A DNA stretch of 64,000 nt from contig NZ_CP117877.1 in assembly GCF_028736115.1 (NCBI RefSeq), positions 3,720,001 through 3,784,000 of the forward strand, written 5' to 3'. Below the pieces are notes generated by a model that ran no database searches, was not told the DNA's origin, and was given only the letters and a program-made list of their open reading frames with translations. This document shows, in pieces, positions 9,118 to 19,154 of the stretch; within the stretch, counting starts at the first letter, position 1, and each line of letters starts with the position of its first letter. This stretch comes from Mucilaginibacter sp. KACC 22063. Lineage in GTDB: Bacteria > Bacteroidota > Bacteroidia > Sphingobacteriales > Sphingobacteriaceae. Both the position numbers and the translations under genes were made by a program.

Positions 9118-10401
9118 TTAATTTTTAGAAATTTTTATGAGGCAGTAAAAAATGTTCATAAGCACCTGCACGGATGATGTTACGATATTGATCATCAGCG
9201 CACCCTGCAATGTGTCAACTTTAAAAACTAATACCGTAATTATTATACATAACACGTTTACGGGTATATATATAAAAGGGCTTATCAGCCAGCCTCTGCA
9301 GGTAGACATGGAATAAATGATCCCGGCAGATAAGCTTAAGCAGCTTCCTATTACAGACAATACAAGTTCTGATGAGATATTCATATATCCATTTCCTAAT
9401 ATCATAAGGAAGAACTTTGGGAACAGCCACACAACTCCTACTACAATGATGGAAAAGCCTGCTAAAGCAGCTATGATTTTGAAAAAGTTGCTAAATAAAG
9501 CCCGTTTATAATTCGATAGCCTTGAAAAACGGGGTATAGCAAGTGTATTAAAAATAGTAGTAACCAATGTTAAAATCATAGTTAACCTACTTAATGCACC
9601 TACCTGTGCTATTGCCTTGGAATTGCCGAATATAGAAATTAACCATATGGTGATTTGTCCTGACACGCAATAGTATATTGCACCTGGAAGGATCCGGGCA
9701 ACTCCTTTTAATATATTTTTTTGTACAGTAGGATCTGCTTTCTGGTTTAAGTTAACATTAGTGGAAATCAGCTTACGGAGTTTTATATTTCCTAATATCC
9801 TGGGGATACCGTTTGCAATTACTGCTATTGCTGCAAATGGCGAAAAATAAAGAGGAAAAACAAATAGCATCCTGACAAAAGCAACCCAAATCTGGTTTTT
9901 CTGTAAGGGATTTATCTCCTGTCTTAATTTAAGGCTTATTTCAAGCAGTGAATCAGATAATGCAGCAATAAATGCAGGAATAAGCGTGCCAACTATTATG
10001 ATCGCCTTTAGCCAGGTAGACCCATTATGTAACAACAGGTATAATAACGTTGGCACAGCAATGATCAGGCTTCCTATTGCAAACTTTTTCCTAAGGCTGT
10101 AACCTGTAACCAATACGCTGCCCAGCTTTTCTTTATCCTGCCACACCTTGCCGCCCTGTGCCATAACCCCTGCCCCAATACCGCCATCTGCCAAAATGGT
10201 CATGGTGCCAAGCATAGTATTTGCAAGGGTATAAAAAGCATATTCTTTGGTTGGTAAAAGCCTGATAATTAAAATACCACTGATTAAACCCAATGCCTGA
10301 ACCAGTATTTGGGCACTACCGGTAACAGTGATGAGCTTAATCCAATGCTTTAATTTTGAATCTACTGTTCCCGAATTTAATTCTGTGGTTACTGTATCCA
10401 T
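9118..10401 (-). CDS. Polysaccharide flippase (Wzx-like, MOP superfamily)
   Basis: A 427-residue integral membrane protein with about twelve to fourteen hydrophobic helices and short loops, the layout of the MatE/polysaccharide-synthesis flippases. Such proteins move undecaprenyl-linked repeat units across the inner membrane. The N-terminal helix region (QILVQALGLISGILIIRLLP) is typical of Wzx. It sits directly after the tyrosine-kinase gene (5-bp gap) and before the sugar-modifying genes, as expected in a Wzx/Wzy-dependent cluster. The family call is strong; the exact substrate is unknown. Confidence 0.85.
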   Translation of the reverse strand: MDTVTTELNSGTVDSKLKHWIKLITVTGSAQILVQALGLISGILIIRLLPTKEYAFYTLANTMLGTMTILADGGIGAGVMAQGGKVWQDKEKLGSVLVTGYSLRKKFAIGSLIIAVPTLLYLLLHNGSTWLKAIIIVGTLIPAFIAALSDSLLEISLKLRQEINPLQKNQIWVAFVRMLFVFPLYFSPFAAIAVIANGIPRILGNIKLRKLISTNVNLNQKADPTVQKNILKGVARILPGAIYYCVSGQITIWLISIFGNSKAIAQVGALSRLTMILTLVTTIFNTLAIPRFSRLSNYKRALFSNFFKIIAALAGFSIIVVGVVWLFPKFFLMILGNGYMNISSELVLSVIGSCLSLSAGIIYSMSTCRGWLISPFIYIPVNVLCIIITVLVFKVDTLQGALMINIVTSSVQVLMNIFYCLIKISKN

Positions 10402-10406
10402 AAAAT

Positions 10407-12743
10407 TTAACCCTTGAGACGATTAAACCATGATTTACGGCCCTTGGTCTCCTCGTCATAATAACCGTAACCATAACCGTAGCCATATCCATAGCCATAA
10501 CCTGTTTTTGATTTATCAATTGAATTGAATACAATATTCAGGTTATTAAATACGCGTTTTCTTCTCAGGTCCTCTATCAGCTGGATCTGGTCTTTATGCG
10601 TATAACCATACCTTACAATAAACAGCGTAGCATCCGCATATTTGCTCAGTATATGGGCATCTGTTAACAAGCCTATCGGAGGAGCATCCATAATGATATA
10701 ATCATACTCTTTCCTTAATTCATCAACCAGCTTTTCTATACGACCGTTCAACAATAATTCGGCAGGGTTAGGCGGAATAGGCCCGCTTGTTATGATATGA
10801 AGATTTGGTTGCTTCGCATGTTGTTTTAAGACACTTTTATAATCGGCCTGCTCAATAAGGTAGTTAGACAACCCCAGGCCAGGCTGGAAACCCAATATTA
10901 CATCAAACCTTGGCTTCCTTAAATCAAGTTCCAGTATAATTACTTTTTTTCCGGTTGTTGCCAAACTTGCACCCAGATTAAGCGCAATAAAAGACTTGCC
11001 TTCACCACTTATGTTTGATGTAAACAAAATAACCTTACGGTCATTATTCGGCAAAATAAACTGAAGATTTGTGCGCAGGCCCCTTATTTGTTCAGAAACC
11101 ATAGAACGCGGCCGTTCCAACGTGATTAATGAATTGGACTCTGGTGTATGGCTGATCTGAGCTATGATAGGCACACGTGTGATTCTTTCAATATCTAACC
11201 GTCTTTTTACAGTTGAATCAACAATATTGACCATGTATATAACGCCGATAGGTATTAATAAACCCATTGCAAGGAAAGCAATGTAGATCACACTCTTTGC
11301 AGGTTTAAAATACATCGACGAGCTTTTTGCCTTGTCTATTGTTTTACTATCAGATACAGTTGAGGCAAGCGACATGGCCGTTTCTTCCCGCTTTTGCAGC
11401 AAAAATGTAAACAGGTTGTTTTTGATATCCCTGTCGCGCATTACATCAATAAGCCCGCGCTCTTTTGCAGGTACATTCTTTATCACTTCACTAAACTTGT
11501 TGTTTTGTTGAAGCAGTTGCGCTTTGTTATTTAAAAGCCCTGTCCTGACATTCTGCATTGTTTGTAATACAGTTTTTCTCAAGGCAATGATCTGATCACT
11601 AATTGAACTCACACTCGGGTTTGTTGCCGGGGTAGTTCTTAACATGCTTTCGCGTTTTACCTGTGCATCGGCAAGTTGTTGTATCAGCACCAGTAACGAC
11701 GGATCTTCTATTCCCTGCATGGCAGGTAATTTCATCTGATCCAGCGAGCTATTCCTTAAATAATCTTCAAATGATTTTAAAACACCTAATTCAAGGTTGA
11801 TCTTTGATAATTGTGCATCATTGGTTTGCACTTCTGAAAGAAATATGGAAGACTGGGCACTGATGTCAACAATTTTATTGCTCGACTTATAGTCCTGAAC
11901 TTTTTTCTCTACCGAATTTAGTTCAGTTGCTACAGCGGTAAGCCTGCTTTCTATAAAGGCCAGCGTATTTGCTGTAGTTTTATTTTTATCATCAATAGAT
12001 ATCTGATTATACTCGTCAACTAATTTTGTGAGTATATCCTTGCCGCGGTCGGCATTTTCATCTTCCATTGAAATAAACAATACCGTAGCTTGCTTACTTG
12101 CAGGGGTAATCACTAATTTATTGATATAAGCTTGTGCTACTCCTTCAACTGTTCCAAATGCTACCTGTACTGTCTCGTTTGATTTGGTTTGAGTTGGCGT
12201 TACCACGATAAGTCCGGCGTCTGTCTCTACAGGTTTATTGTAGGGAATTGTTTTACCATTGAACTCTGCCTCATTAGCGTTCAATGCCTTTACCGGCCAG
12301 GTTTGTAAAAACGATTGAGCATTACGCTTTAAAAGCTGGACTTTTACCGGAACATCACGATAAAGTGTATACTTTGAAAATCGCCTGTCAACAGTGTAGT
12401 TGTTTTCTAAATCCAAAGACTGAATTACCTTTTTCATCAGGTCACTTGTTCTTAGGATCTGGATCTCGTTGTCGATAATTTTATCAGACGAAAACATTTC
12501 CAGTTGCTGTAAAATGTCTTTATCGCTGTTTGATTCTTTGTCTTTGATGAGAATTGCGGTGTCAATTTTAAAAAGCGGAATCCTTGTCCTGGCATAAATG
12601 ATACCAAGTACAAACATCACAATCACTGATAATATGATCCATTTCCAGTGCCTGAGATATTTTTGCAAAGCCTCTTTAAAGTTGATCTCATGGCCAACTT
12701 CGGGCTCAAATTGTTCATCAGAAAATTCTGAAGATGCTTGCAT
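10407..12743 (-). CDS. Polysaccharide co-polymerase with C-terminal tyrosine autokinase (Wzc-like)
   Basis: A 778-residue inner-membrane protein that controls chain length and export. A Wzz domain covers the N-terminus, with one membrane helix near residues 33-52 and a second near 488-508. A periplasmic coiled-coil region lies between them, and a BY-kinase domain follows. Walker A is SGEGKS near residue 580, Walker A' is VIILELDLRKP, and Walker B-like DAPP lies near residue 695. The C-terminal tail holds seven Gly-Tyr pairs plus one more Tyr, the cluster expected to be phosphorylated between subunits. It pairs with the export gene 5 bp upstream. The odd point is the perfectly regular (GY)7 tail. 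Confidence 0.93.
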   Translation of the reverse strand: MQASSEFSDEQFEPEVGHEINFKEALQKYLRHWKWIILSVIVMFVLGIIYARTRIPLFKIDTAILIKDKESNSDKDILQQLEMFSSDKIIDNEIQILRTSDLMKKVIQSLDLENNYTVDRRFSKYTLYRDVPVKVQLLKRNAQSFLQTWPVKALNANEAEFNGKTIPYNKPVETDAGLIVVTPTQTKSNETVQVAFGTVEGVAQAYINKLVITPASKQATVLFISMEDENADRGKDILTKLVDEYNQISIDDKNKTTANTLAFIESRLTAVATELNSVEKKVQDYKSSNKIVDISAQSSIFLSEVQTNDAQLSKINLELGVLKSFEDYLRNSSLDQMKLPAMQGIEDPSLLVLIQQLADAQVKRESMLRTTPATNPSVSSISDQIIALRKTVLQTMQNVRTGLLNNKAQLLQQNNKFSEVIKNVPAKERGLIDVMRDRDIKNNLFTFLLQKREETAMSLASTVSDSKTIDKAKSSSMYFKPAKSVIYIAFLAMGLLIPIGVIYMVNIVDSTVKRRLDIERITRVPIIAQISHTPESNSLITLERPRSMVSEQIRGLRTNLQFILPNNDRKVILFTSNISGEGKSFIALNLGASLATTGKKVIILELDLRKPRFDVILGFQPGLGLSNYLIEQADYKSVLKQHAKQPNLHIITSGPIPPNPAELLLNGRIEKLVDELRKEYDYIIMDAPPIGLLTDAHILSKYADATLFIVRYGYTHKDQIQLIEDLRRKRVFNNLNIVFNSIDKSKTGYGYGYGYGYGYGYYDEETKGRKSWFNRLKG
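10461..10502 (-). repeat. Hexanucleotide tandem repeat GGNTAY x7 coding (Gly-Tyr)7
   Basis: Seven consecutive 6-bp units code for Gly-Tyr pairs in the tyrosine tail of the kinase. The units differ only in third codon positions (GGT/GGC/GGA and TAT/TAC). A change in unit number keeps the frame and would change only the number of phosphorylatable tyrosines. Confidence 0.9.
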
Positions 12744-12748
12744 TTAAA

Positions 12749-13534
12749 TTATTTAAGTAAAACAATTATTAATGATAGTGCTGAAATTGCAATAGGCAAC
12801 ACCCTTAAAAGTATATCAGATTGAGCTACCTTTGCTTTTGATGCTTTCACATAAATGATATCATTGCTGTGCAGGTAATAATATGGAGAAGCAAATACAT
12901 CTCTTTTAGTAAGGTCAACTTCAGCAAATTCTTTTTTGCCATCAACATCTCTTATAATCTCTATCTGATCTCTTTTTGCAAATGTGGTAAGGTCACCTGC
13001 AATAGTTATAGCTTCGGGCAGGGTTATTCGCTCATTAGGCACAACATAAATTCCGGGTTTTACAACCTCGCCCAAAACAGAAACCTTATAATTTAAAAAC
13101 CTTACAACTACGGTAGGCTCTTTCAGATAAATCTCCAGCTGCTTTTTAATTTTTTCAGTAGCTTCGTTAATAGTAAGGTTATTTACATTTACCGTACCTA
13201 TAAGCGGCAGGGTGATTCTGCCTTCCACATCTACAAGGTAGCCAGGCGCAGCAGCTTGAGTTAATCCGGTTCCCGCATCAGGGGCTTGTGCCGTAGTGGC
13301 AACATTTGCAGTATATGGGTTAAAAAAACTGCTGGCCTCGGGGCTTAACGAATTAACATAAATAGACAGTATATCTTCTGATTGTATACGCGGAATATAT
13401 TTTTTCGCTATTTCAATAGTATCTTTTCCATTAGTCCCCTTTTGAAAATAAGTGATCTTCCTTTCATTAAAACATGAAGAGAAAAAGACCAGCATCAACG
13501 GAAAAATTATGTAAGCTTTTAAATGTTTAATCAT
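12749..13534 (-). CDS. Polysaccharide export outer-membrane lipoprotein (Wza-like)
   Basis: A 261-residue export protein. The N-terminus MIKHLKAYIIFPLMLVFFSSC is a lipoprotein signal with the acceptor Cys at residue 21. A poly_export domain follows (about 40-125, with EDILSIYVNSL and GRITLPLIGTVNV), then a SLBB-type domain (about 130-210, VSVLGEVVKPGIYVV). A C-terminal hydrophobic helix (about 238-258) resembles the membrane-spanning end of Wza. It should form the outer-membrane channel and contact the kinase protein coded 5 bp downstream. It is shorter than E. coli Wza, as is usual in this phylum. Confidence 0.92.
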   Translation of the reverse strand: MIKHLKAYIIFPLMLVFFSSCFNERKITYFQKGTNGKDTIEIAKKYIPRIQSEDILSIYVNSLSPEASSFFNPYTANVATTAQAPDAGTGLTQAAAPGYLVDVEGRITLPLIGTVNVNNLTINEATEKIKKQLEIYLKEPTVVVRFLNYKVSVLGEVVKPGIYVVPNERITLPEAITIAGDLTTFAKRDQIEIIRDVDGKKEFAEVDLTKRDVFASPYYYLHSNDIIYVKASKAKVAQSDILLRVLPIAISALSLIIVLLK

Positions 13535-13564
13535 GAAGATAATTATAACTGTGATTTTGATAAG

Positions 13565-13873
13565 TTAAGCCTGCCCTATGGTGCCACCGAAATTAAAACC
13601 AAGGCTTCCTTCTTCATGGGTGCGAATGCGTCCATTGGCATCTTCAAATTTCTCTATATTCTCTTTAAGCGCTGTTAACAGCCGTTTTGCATGTTCAGGC
13701 GTAAGTATAATTCTTGATTTTACTTTTGCTTTAGGTACTCCCGGTAAAACCCGGATAAAATCAACCACAAACTCAGCATTTGAATGGGTAATTACCGCTA
13801 AGTTCGAGTATATACCTTCTGCAATATCCTCAGAAAGTTCAATATTCAATTGTGACTCGTTCGATTCTTCCAT
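13565..13873 (-). CDS. DUF3467 protein
   Basis: A protein of about 102 residues of the DUF3467 family, whose function is not known. The conserved core IYSNLAVITHSNAEFVVDFIRVLPG and ILTPEHAKRLLTALKENI is clear. I chose the ATG at 13873 (MEESNESQ) because family members start there; upstream in-frame ATGs at 13903 and 13891 would add up to ten residues that do not look conserved. In many Bacteroidota this gene lies beside rpoC, and here only one short gene separates them. It lies 30 bp before the export gene and may share the operon promoter. Confidence 0.85.
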   Translation of the reverse strand: MEESNESQLNIELSEDIAEGIYSNLAVITHSNAEFVVDFIRVLPGVPKAKVKSRIILTPEHAKRLLTALKENIEKFEDANGRIRTHEEGSLGFNFGGTIGQA

Positions 13874-13948
13874 AGATGAATATTTATTCATAAATAAAAA
13901 CACTTATTTCTGTGCCTGGTTATCTATGAATCAAAGTTTAATATGTCA

Positions 13949-13975
13949 CTAAAGTAAGAAACATTTTATTTAAAC
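13949..13975 (-). promoter_or_regulatory. Possible promoter of the DUF3467/exopolysaccharide operon
   Basis: On the minus strand TACTTTAG (plus 13949-13956) matches seven of eight positions of the Bacteroidota -7 box TAnnTTTG. No good TTTG -33 box is seen at the right distance, so support is weak. It lies 75 bp before the chosen start of DUF3467 in the divergent spacer. Confidence 0.25.
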
Positions 13976-14067
13976 CACAGTTATTTTTAGATAAAAATAC
14001 CTAATATTACGTTCTGTTTCGAATATGTTATTAAATGTGGCAAATAATTAATATTAATTTAACGGCT

Positions 14068-14601
14068 GTGAAAAAATTTTCCTTATTACTTTTTTTATTT
14101 TCCAGTGCATTTATAGCACAAAATGTAAAAGCACAATCTTTTTTAAATGCATACCGCGAAAACACCTGGCATTTTGGGATAGGGGCTGATGCAGCCGGGG
14201 TGATTAATCCGGGCAGTACGCTTTCCAGATTTGGGTTAGGCGGGCAATTACATTTGCTATACTATCCTACACCTAATGTTGGCGTAAGTGTAAGTACTGG
14301 TTTTTTTACTATTCCCGGAAAAGACAAAAATAAAAACTATTCAGTAGTACCATTCACAATAGGTGCAAAAGCTTTTGTATCGCAAGATATCTATTTATCA
14401 ACTGAAGTAGGCGCTGGCTATTTAACCCCTAAAACAGGCAGCAACATGACAAAGATTGTGGCTCCTGGTATTGGTTATAATGATAATGATACCGGCCTTG
14501 ATATCAGCTTGCGTTATCAGGTAAATCATCAGCGCGATACTTACGTAAGTATGATTGCTTTGCATTTAGCCTATTACTTTAATCTTTCGCGCGGCTATTA
14601 A
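14068..14601 (+). CDS. Small outer-membrane beta-barrel protein
   Basis: About 178 residues. The GTG at 14068 gives a clean signal peptide (KKFSLLLFLFSSAFIAQ, cut near KAQ-S); an ATG at 14035 adds eleven residues (MWQIININLTA) and is the alternative start. The mature part alternates polar and hydrophobic residues in strands and ends with YFNLSRGY, aromatic near the C-terminus, which fits an eight- to ten-stranded porin-like barrel. It is transcribed away from DUF3467 and followed by its own terminator. No specific function can be given. Confidence 0.7.
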   Translation: MKKFSLLLFLFSSAFIAQNVKAQSFLNAYRENTWHFGIGADAAGVINPGSTLSRFGLGGQLHLLYYPTPNVGVSVSTGFFTIPGKDKNKNYSVVPFTIGAKAFVSQDIYLSTEVGAGYLTPKTGSNMTKIVAPGIGYNDNDTGLDISLRYQVNHQRDTYVSMIALHLAYYFNLSRGY

Positions 14602-14628
14602 ATCAATAGCTTAACCTTAATACTACTT

Positions 14629-14666
14629 AAAAAGGCTCAGTTGTGTTATGCAACTGAGCCTTTTTT
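14629..14666 (+). terminator. Intrinsic terminator of the barrel gene
   Basis: A perfect 10-bp stem (GGCTCAGTTG at 14634-14643 with CAACTGAGCC at 14651-14660), a 7-nt loop and a run of six T. It lies 28 bp after the stop codon at 14601. Confidence 0.85.
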
Positions 14667-14684
14667 ATGCTGTGCCATTTCCAT

Positions 14685-14722
14685 AAAACAAAAGAGGCGT
14701 TCCGGTTATCGGAACGCCTCTT
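14685..14722 (-). terminator. Intrinsic terminator of the rpoB-rpoC operon
   Basis: A perfect 13-bp stem (14692-14704 with 14710-14722) and a 5-nt loop. On the minus strand it is followed by TTGTTTTATGG. It sits 18 bp past the rpoC stop, as expected for the end of the large translation operon. Confidence 0.8.
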
Positions 14723-14740
14723 GATTTGTTATTTATTTGA

Positions 14741-17700
14741 TTAAGCTTCTGCTTCTTCAGTTTTAGAAGCCATCAGGCGGTCAAACTCTTCTTGCGAGCC
14801 TACTCTGATGTTATCATAAATACGCATACCTGTACCTGAAGGAATTAAGTGACCTACAATCACGTTCTCTTTCAAGCCAAGCATTTTGTCTTTCTTACCT
14901 GCAATAGCTGCCTCATTCAGTACCTTGGTAGTTTCCTGGAATGATGCTGCCGAGATAAACGACTTGGTACCTAATGATGCACGTGTGATACCTTGTAATA
15001 CCGGGCTTGATGTAGCTGCAATTGCATCGCGCACTTCAACCAGTTTAAGGTCTTTACGTTTCAATACAGAGTTCTCATCGCGTAGTTTACGCAGTGATAC
15101 GATCTGGCCGGCTTTAAGGTTATTTGAATCTCCCGGCTCAACAACTACTTTCTTATCAAAAATATCGTCATTCTCCATCATGAAATCCCAACCATCTACA
15201 GCTTCTCTTTCTAAGAAACGGGTATCACCCGGATCCTCGATCTGTACTTTCTGCATCATCTGGTGAACAATAACCTCAAAGTGCTTATCGTTGATCTTCA
15301 CACCCTGCAAACGGTAAACTTCCTGAATACCATTTACAAGATACTCTTGTACTGCAGCAGGGCCTTTAATTGCAAGGATATCAGCAGGTGAAATAGAACC
15401 ATCAGACAATGGCATACCAGCTTTAATAAAGTCATTATCCTGTACAAGGATGTGTTTAGAAAGCGGTACTAAGTATTTCTTAACCTGTCCGTCACGAGAC
15501 TCGATAGTTATTTCACGGTTACCACGTTTAACACCACCTAAAGTCACCACACCATCAATTTCGGTTACTACAGCCGGGTTAGATGGGTTACGTGCCTCAA
15601 ATAACTCTGTTACACGAGGCAGACCACCGGTGATGTCACGGGTTTTACCTGTTGAACGTGGAATTTTAGCAATTACCTGTCCGGTTTGTATTTTTTCGTT
15701 CTCGTCAACTGCTATGTGCGCACCTACCGGGATGTTATAACCTTTAATTACATTACCGGTTTTATCAACAATCTGGATAACCGGGTTTTTGGTTTTGTCC
15801 CTGGTATCAATAATTACTTTTTCGCGGTGACCGGTTTGCTCATCCGACTCTTCACGGAAAGTAATACCTTCCAAAACAGCATCAAATTGAGCCTTACCTG
15901 AGAATTCTGAAATAATAACGGCGTTATACGGATCCCATGAACAGATACGGTCGCCTTTGGTGATCTTGCTACCATCCTTTATATACAGGTATGAACCGTA
16001 TGGAATGTTATTGGTCATGATCACTTTATTGCTACCTTCTTCAATGATACGGAATTCACCTGAACGGCCTAAAACTACGTCAACCGGACCATCTTCAGCA
16101 GTTTGGAATTCTACAGTACGTACGTTCTCAAATTCAATAATACCGTCATAACGTGCATTGATCTGAGATTCAGCAGCAATGTTAGATGCAGTACCACCCA
16201 CGTGGAATGTACGAAGTGTTAACTGTGTACCTGGCTCACCGATTGACTGTGCAGCAATTACACCGACAGCCTCACCAGCCTGTACTCGCTTACCTGAAGC
16301 AAGGTTACGGCCGTAGCAAAGGGCACAAACACCACGTTTGCTCTCGCATGTTAATACTGAACGGATTTCGATACCTTCAAGCGGAGAGTTCTCAATTCTC
16401 TTAGCAATATCTTCATCGATATCCTGACCGGCAGATACTAACAGTTCGTTATTAATTGGGTCAAATACATCATGCAGTGAAGTACGGCCTAAAATACGAT
16501 CATACAATGGCTCAACAATATCCTCATTGTCTTTCAACGCTGTGGTAAAGATACCGCGTAAAGTACCGCAGTCTGGCTCACCAACAATCATATCCTGGGC
16601 AACGTCATGCAAACGACGGGTTAAGTAACCAGCATCCGCTGTTTTTAACGCCGTATCCGCCAAACCTTTACGGGCACCGTGGGTAGAGATAAAGTACTCT
16701 AATACCGAAAGCCCTTCTTTAAAGTTTGAAAGAATTGGGTTTTCGATGATCTCGCCACCTGAACCTGATTTCTGAGGTTTCGCCATCAGACCACGCATAC
16801 CAGCTAACTGACGGATCTGCTCTTTAGAACCACGTGCACCTGAATCAAGCATCATGTACACAGAGTTAAAGCCTTGGTTATCCTTAGACAGGATATCCAT
16901 TACGTTTGCAGTAAGCCTGTTGTTGATACGGGTCCAGATATCGATGATCTGGTTGTAACGCTCGTTGTTGGTAATGAAACCCATGTTATAGTTATTCATT
17001 ACTTCTTCAACTTCTTTCGAAGCCTGCTCAATAAGCGTCACTTTTTGTGCAGGGATGTTTACGTCCTGCAGGTTAAATGATAAACCACCACGGAATGCCA
17101 TCTGAAAGCCCAACTCCTTAATCTCGTCAAGGAATTGTGCTGCACGTGCCATACCTGTGATTTTTACCACTTCACCGATAATATCACGAAGCGATTTTTT
17201 AGTTAACAGCTCGTTGATGTAACCAACTTCTTCTGGTACAACCTGGTTAAATAACACACGGCCTACAGTAGTTTCAGTTAGTTTATTAACGATGCTGCCA
17301 TCGCGTTCTTTAACATTTACTTTTACTTTGATAAAGGCATGCAGGTCAACTTTCTTCTCGTTGTAAGCGATAATTACTTCTTCCGGAGAATAGAAGCTTA
17401 AACCTTCACCTTTCACAACACGTGTTTCGTCGGTTTTACGGCCTTTAGTAATGTAATAAAGACCCAATACCATGTCCTGAGAAGGTACTGTAATAGGTGT
17501 ACCGTTAGCAGGGTTCAAAATGTTGTGCGAAGCCAGCATCAAGATCTGAGCTTCTAATATAGCTGCGTTACCCAGCGGTACGTGTACCGCCATCTGGTCA
17601 CCGTCAAAGTCGGCGTTGAACGCAGTACAGGTTAACGGGTGCAACTGGATCGCTTTACCTTCAACCAGTTTTGGCTGGAATGCCTGAATACCCAAACGGT

Positions 17701-19030
17701 GCAGCGTAGGCGCACGGTTTAGTAATACAGGGTGTCCTTTCAATACGTTTTCAAGGATATCCCAAACAAGCGGGTCTTTACGGTCAACAATCTTTTTAGC
17801 TGATTTTACAGTTTTAACCACACCTCTTTCGATCATTTTACGAATGATGAATGGTTTAAACAGCTCGGCAGCCATATCTTTTGGTAAACCGCACTCGTGT
17901 AATTTAAGGTTAGGACCTACAACAATTACCGAACGGGCAGAGTAATCCACACGTTTACCTAATAAGTTTTGACGGAAACGGCCTTGTTTACCTTTCAGGA
18001 TATCAGAAAGTGATTTAAGGGCACGATTACCTTCAGTTTTAACAGCGTTTACTTTACGTGAGTTATCAAATAAAGAGTCAACCGCTTCCTGAAGCATACG
18101 TTTTTCGTTACGTAAAATTACTTCCGGTGCTTTGATCTCAATCAAACGTTTTAAACGGTTGTTACGGATAATAACACGACGATAAAGGTCATTTAAGTCA
18201 GAAGTTGCGAAACGGCCACCTTCTAATGGCACTAACGGACGCAATTCTGGCGGGATAACCGGAACAATCTTTACGATCATCCACTCAGGGTTATTATCTA
18301 TACGTGTTTTGGCATCACGGAAGGCCTCAACTACCTGAAGGCGTTTTAATGCCTCGTTTTTACGTTGCTGAGAAGTTTCGTTGGCAGCCTGGTGACGTAA
18401 GTCGTATGAAAGCTGATCAAGGTCGATACGTTTTAACAGTTCTTCCAAAGCTTCAGCACCCATCTTAGCCACAAATTTCTGAGGATCTTTGTCGTCAAGA
18501 TATTGGTTTTCTTTTGGAAGGGTATCTAACACGTCAAGGTACTCTTCTTCTGTAAGGAAATCCATTTTAGAAATTCCGTCAGCTTCTTTAATACCTGGCT
18601 GGATAACTACATAACGCTCGTAATAAATAATTAAATCAAGCTTTTTAGTAGGCAGGCCTAATAAATAACCGATTTTGTTGGGTAAAGAACGGAAGTACCA
18701 GATATGTGCAACAGGAACCACCAGGTTAATGTGGCCCATACGCTCACGACGTACTTTCTTCTCGGTTACTTCAACACCGCAACGGTCGCACACGATACCT
18801 TTGTAACGGATACGTTTGTATTTACCGCAATGGCATTCGTAATCTTTAACCGGACCAAAAATACGCTCGCAGAACAAACCATCACGCTCAGGTTTATAAG
18901 TCCTGTAGTTGATGGTTTCTGGTTTTAAAACTTCACCGCTTGAACGCTCAAGAATAGACTCTGGTGAGGCTAAGCTGATGGTAATGCTGGTAAAGTTACT
19001 TTTGATTTTATTATCCTTTTTGTAAGACAT
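14741..19030 (-). CDS. rpoC: DNA-directed RNA polymerase subunit beta'
   Basis: A 1429-residue beta' subunit, the normal length for Bacteroidota. It builds the active centre of RNA polymerase with RpoB. The N-terminal zinc site ([20 protein letters not shown]) is near residue 65, the catalytic Mg site NADFDGDQM near 472, and the second zinc site ([13 protein letters not shown]) near 885. The bridge/trigger region follows the [11 protein letters not shown] motif. It begins [19 protein letters not shown] lies 3 nt before the ATG (19034-19040). It is the last gene of the operon, 124 bp after rpoB, with a hairpin in the gap. Confidence 0.99.
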   Translation of the reverse strand: MSYKKDNKIKSNFTSITISLASPESILERSSGEVLKPETINYRTYKPERDGLFCERIFGPVKDYECHCGKYKRIRYKGIVCDRCGVEVTEKKVRRERMGHINLVVPVAHIWYFRSLPNKIGYLLGLPTKKLDLIIYYERYVVIQPGIKEADGISKMDFLTEEEYLDVLDTLPKENQYLDDKDPQKFVAKMGAEALEELLKRIDLDQLSYDLRHQAANETSQQRKNEALKRLQVVEAFRDAKTRIDNNPEWMIVKIVPVIPPELRPLVPLEGGRFATSDLNDLYRRVIIRNNRLKRLIEIKAPEVILRNEKRMLQEAVDSLFDNSRKVNAVKTEGNRALKSLSDILKGKQGRFRQNLLGKRVDYSARSVIVVGPNLKLHECGLPKDMAAELFKPFIIRKMIERGVVKTVKSAKKIVDRKDPLVWDILENVLKGHPVLLNRAPTLHRLGIQAFQPKLVEGKAIQLHPLTCTAFNADFDGDQMAVHVPLGNAAILEAQILMLASHNILNPANGTPITVPSQDMVLGLYYITKGRKTDETRVVKGEGLSFYSPEEVIIAYNEKKVDLHAFIKVKVNVKERDGSIVNKLTETTVGRVLFNQVVPEEVGYINELLTKKSLRDIIGEVVKITGMARAAQFLDEIKELGFQMAFRGGLSFNLQDVNIPAQKVTLIEQASKEVEEVMNNYNMGFITNNERYNQIIDIWTRINNRLTANVMDILSKDNQGFNSVYMMLDSGARGSKEQIRQLAGMRGLMAKPQKSGSGGEIIENPILSNFKEGLSVLEYFISTHGARKGLADTALKTADAGYLTRRLHDVAQDMIVGEPDCGTLRGIFTTALKDNEDIVEPLYDRILGRTSLHDVFDPINNELLVSAGQDIDEDIAKRIENSPLEGIEIRSVLTCESKRGVCALCYGRNLASGKRVQAGEAVGVIAAQSIGEPGTQLTLRTFHVGGTASNIAAESQINARYDGIIEFENVRTVEFQTAEDGPVDVVLGRSGEFRIIEEGSNKVIMTNNIPYGSYLYIKDGSKITKGDRICSWDPYNAVIISEFSGKAQFDAVLEGITFREESDEQTGHREKVIIDTRDKTKNPVIQIVDKTGNVIKGYNIPVGAHIAVDENEKIQTGQVIAKIPRSTGKTRDITGGLPRVTELFEARNPSNPAVVTEIDGVVTLGGVKRGNREITIESRDGQVKKYLVPLSKHILVQDNDFIKAGMPLSDGSISPADILAIKGPAAVQEYLVNGIQEVYRLQGVKINDKHFEVIVHQMMQKVQIEDPGDTRFLEREAVDGWDFMMENDDIFDKKVVVEPGDSNNLKAGQIVSLRKLRDENSVLKRKDLKLVEVRDAIAATSSPVLQGITRASLGTKSFISAASFQETTKVLNEAAIAGKKDKMLGLKENVIVGHLIPSGTGMRIYDNIRVGSQEEFDRLMASKTEEAEA

Positions 19031-19111
19031 AGTCTCCTTTTGTTTTAATATTTAAATGAGTGATTTAGTGAATGAGTGACCTTTGATCACTATTTGCACA
19101 TAAAAGTTAAC

Positions 19112-19140
19112 AAAGGACAGGGCTTGTTAGCCCCGTCCTT
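19112..19140 (-). other. Intercistronic hairpin between rpoB and rpoC
   Basis: Arms AAGGACAGGGCT (19113-19124) and AGCCCCGTCCTT (19129-19140) pair fully on the minus-strand RNA if one G-U pair is allowed. No U run follows, so a processing or stability element is more likely than a full terminator. Confidence 0.55.
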
Positions 19141-19154
19141 CACTAATCAATTCA

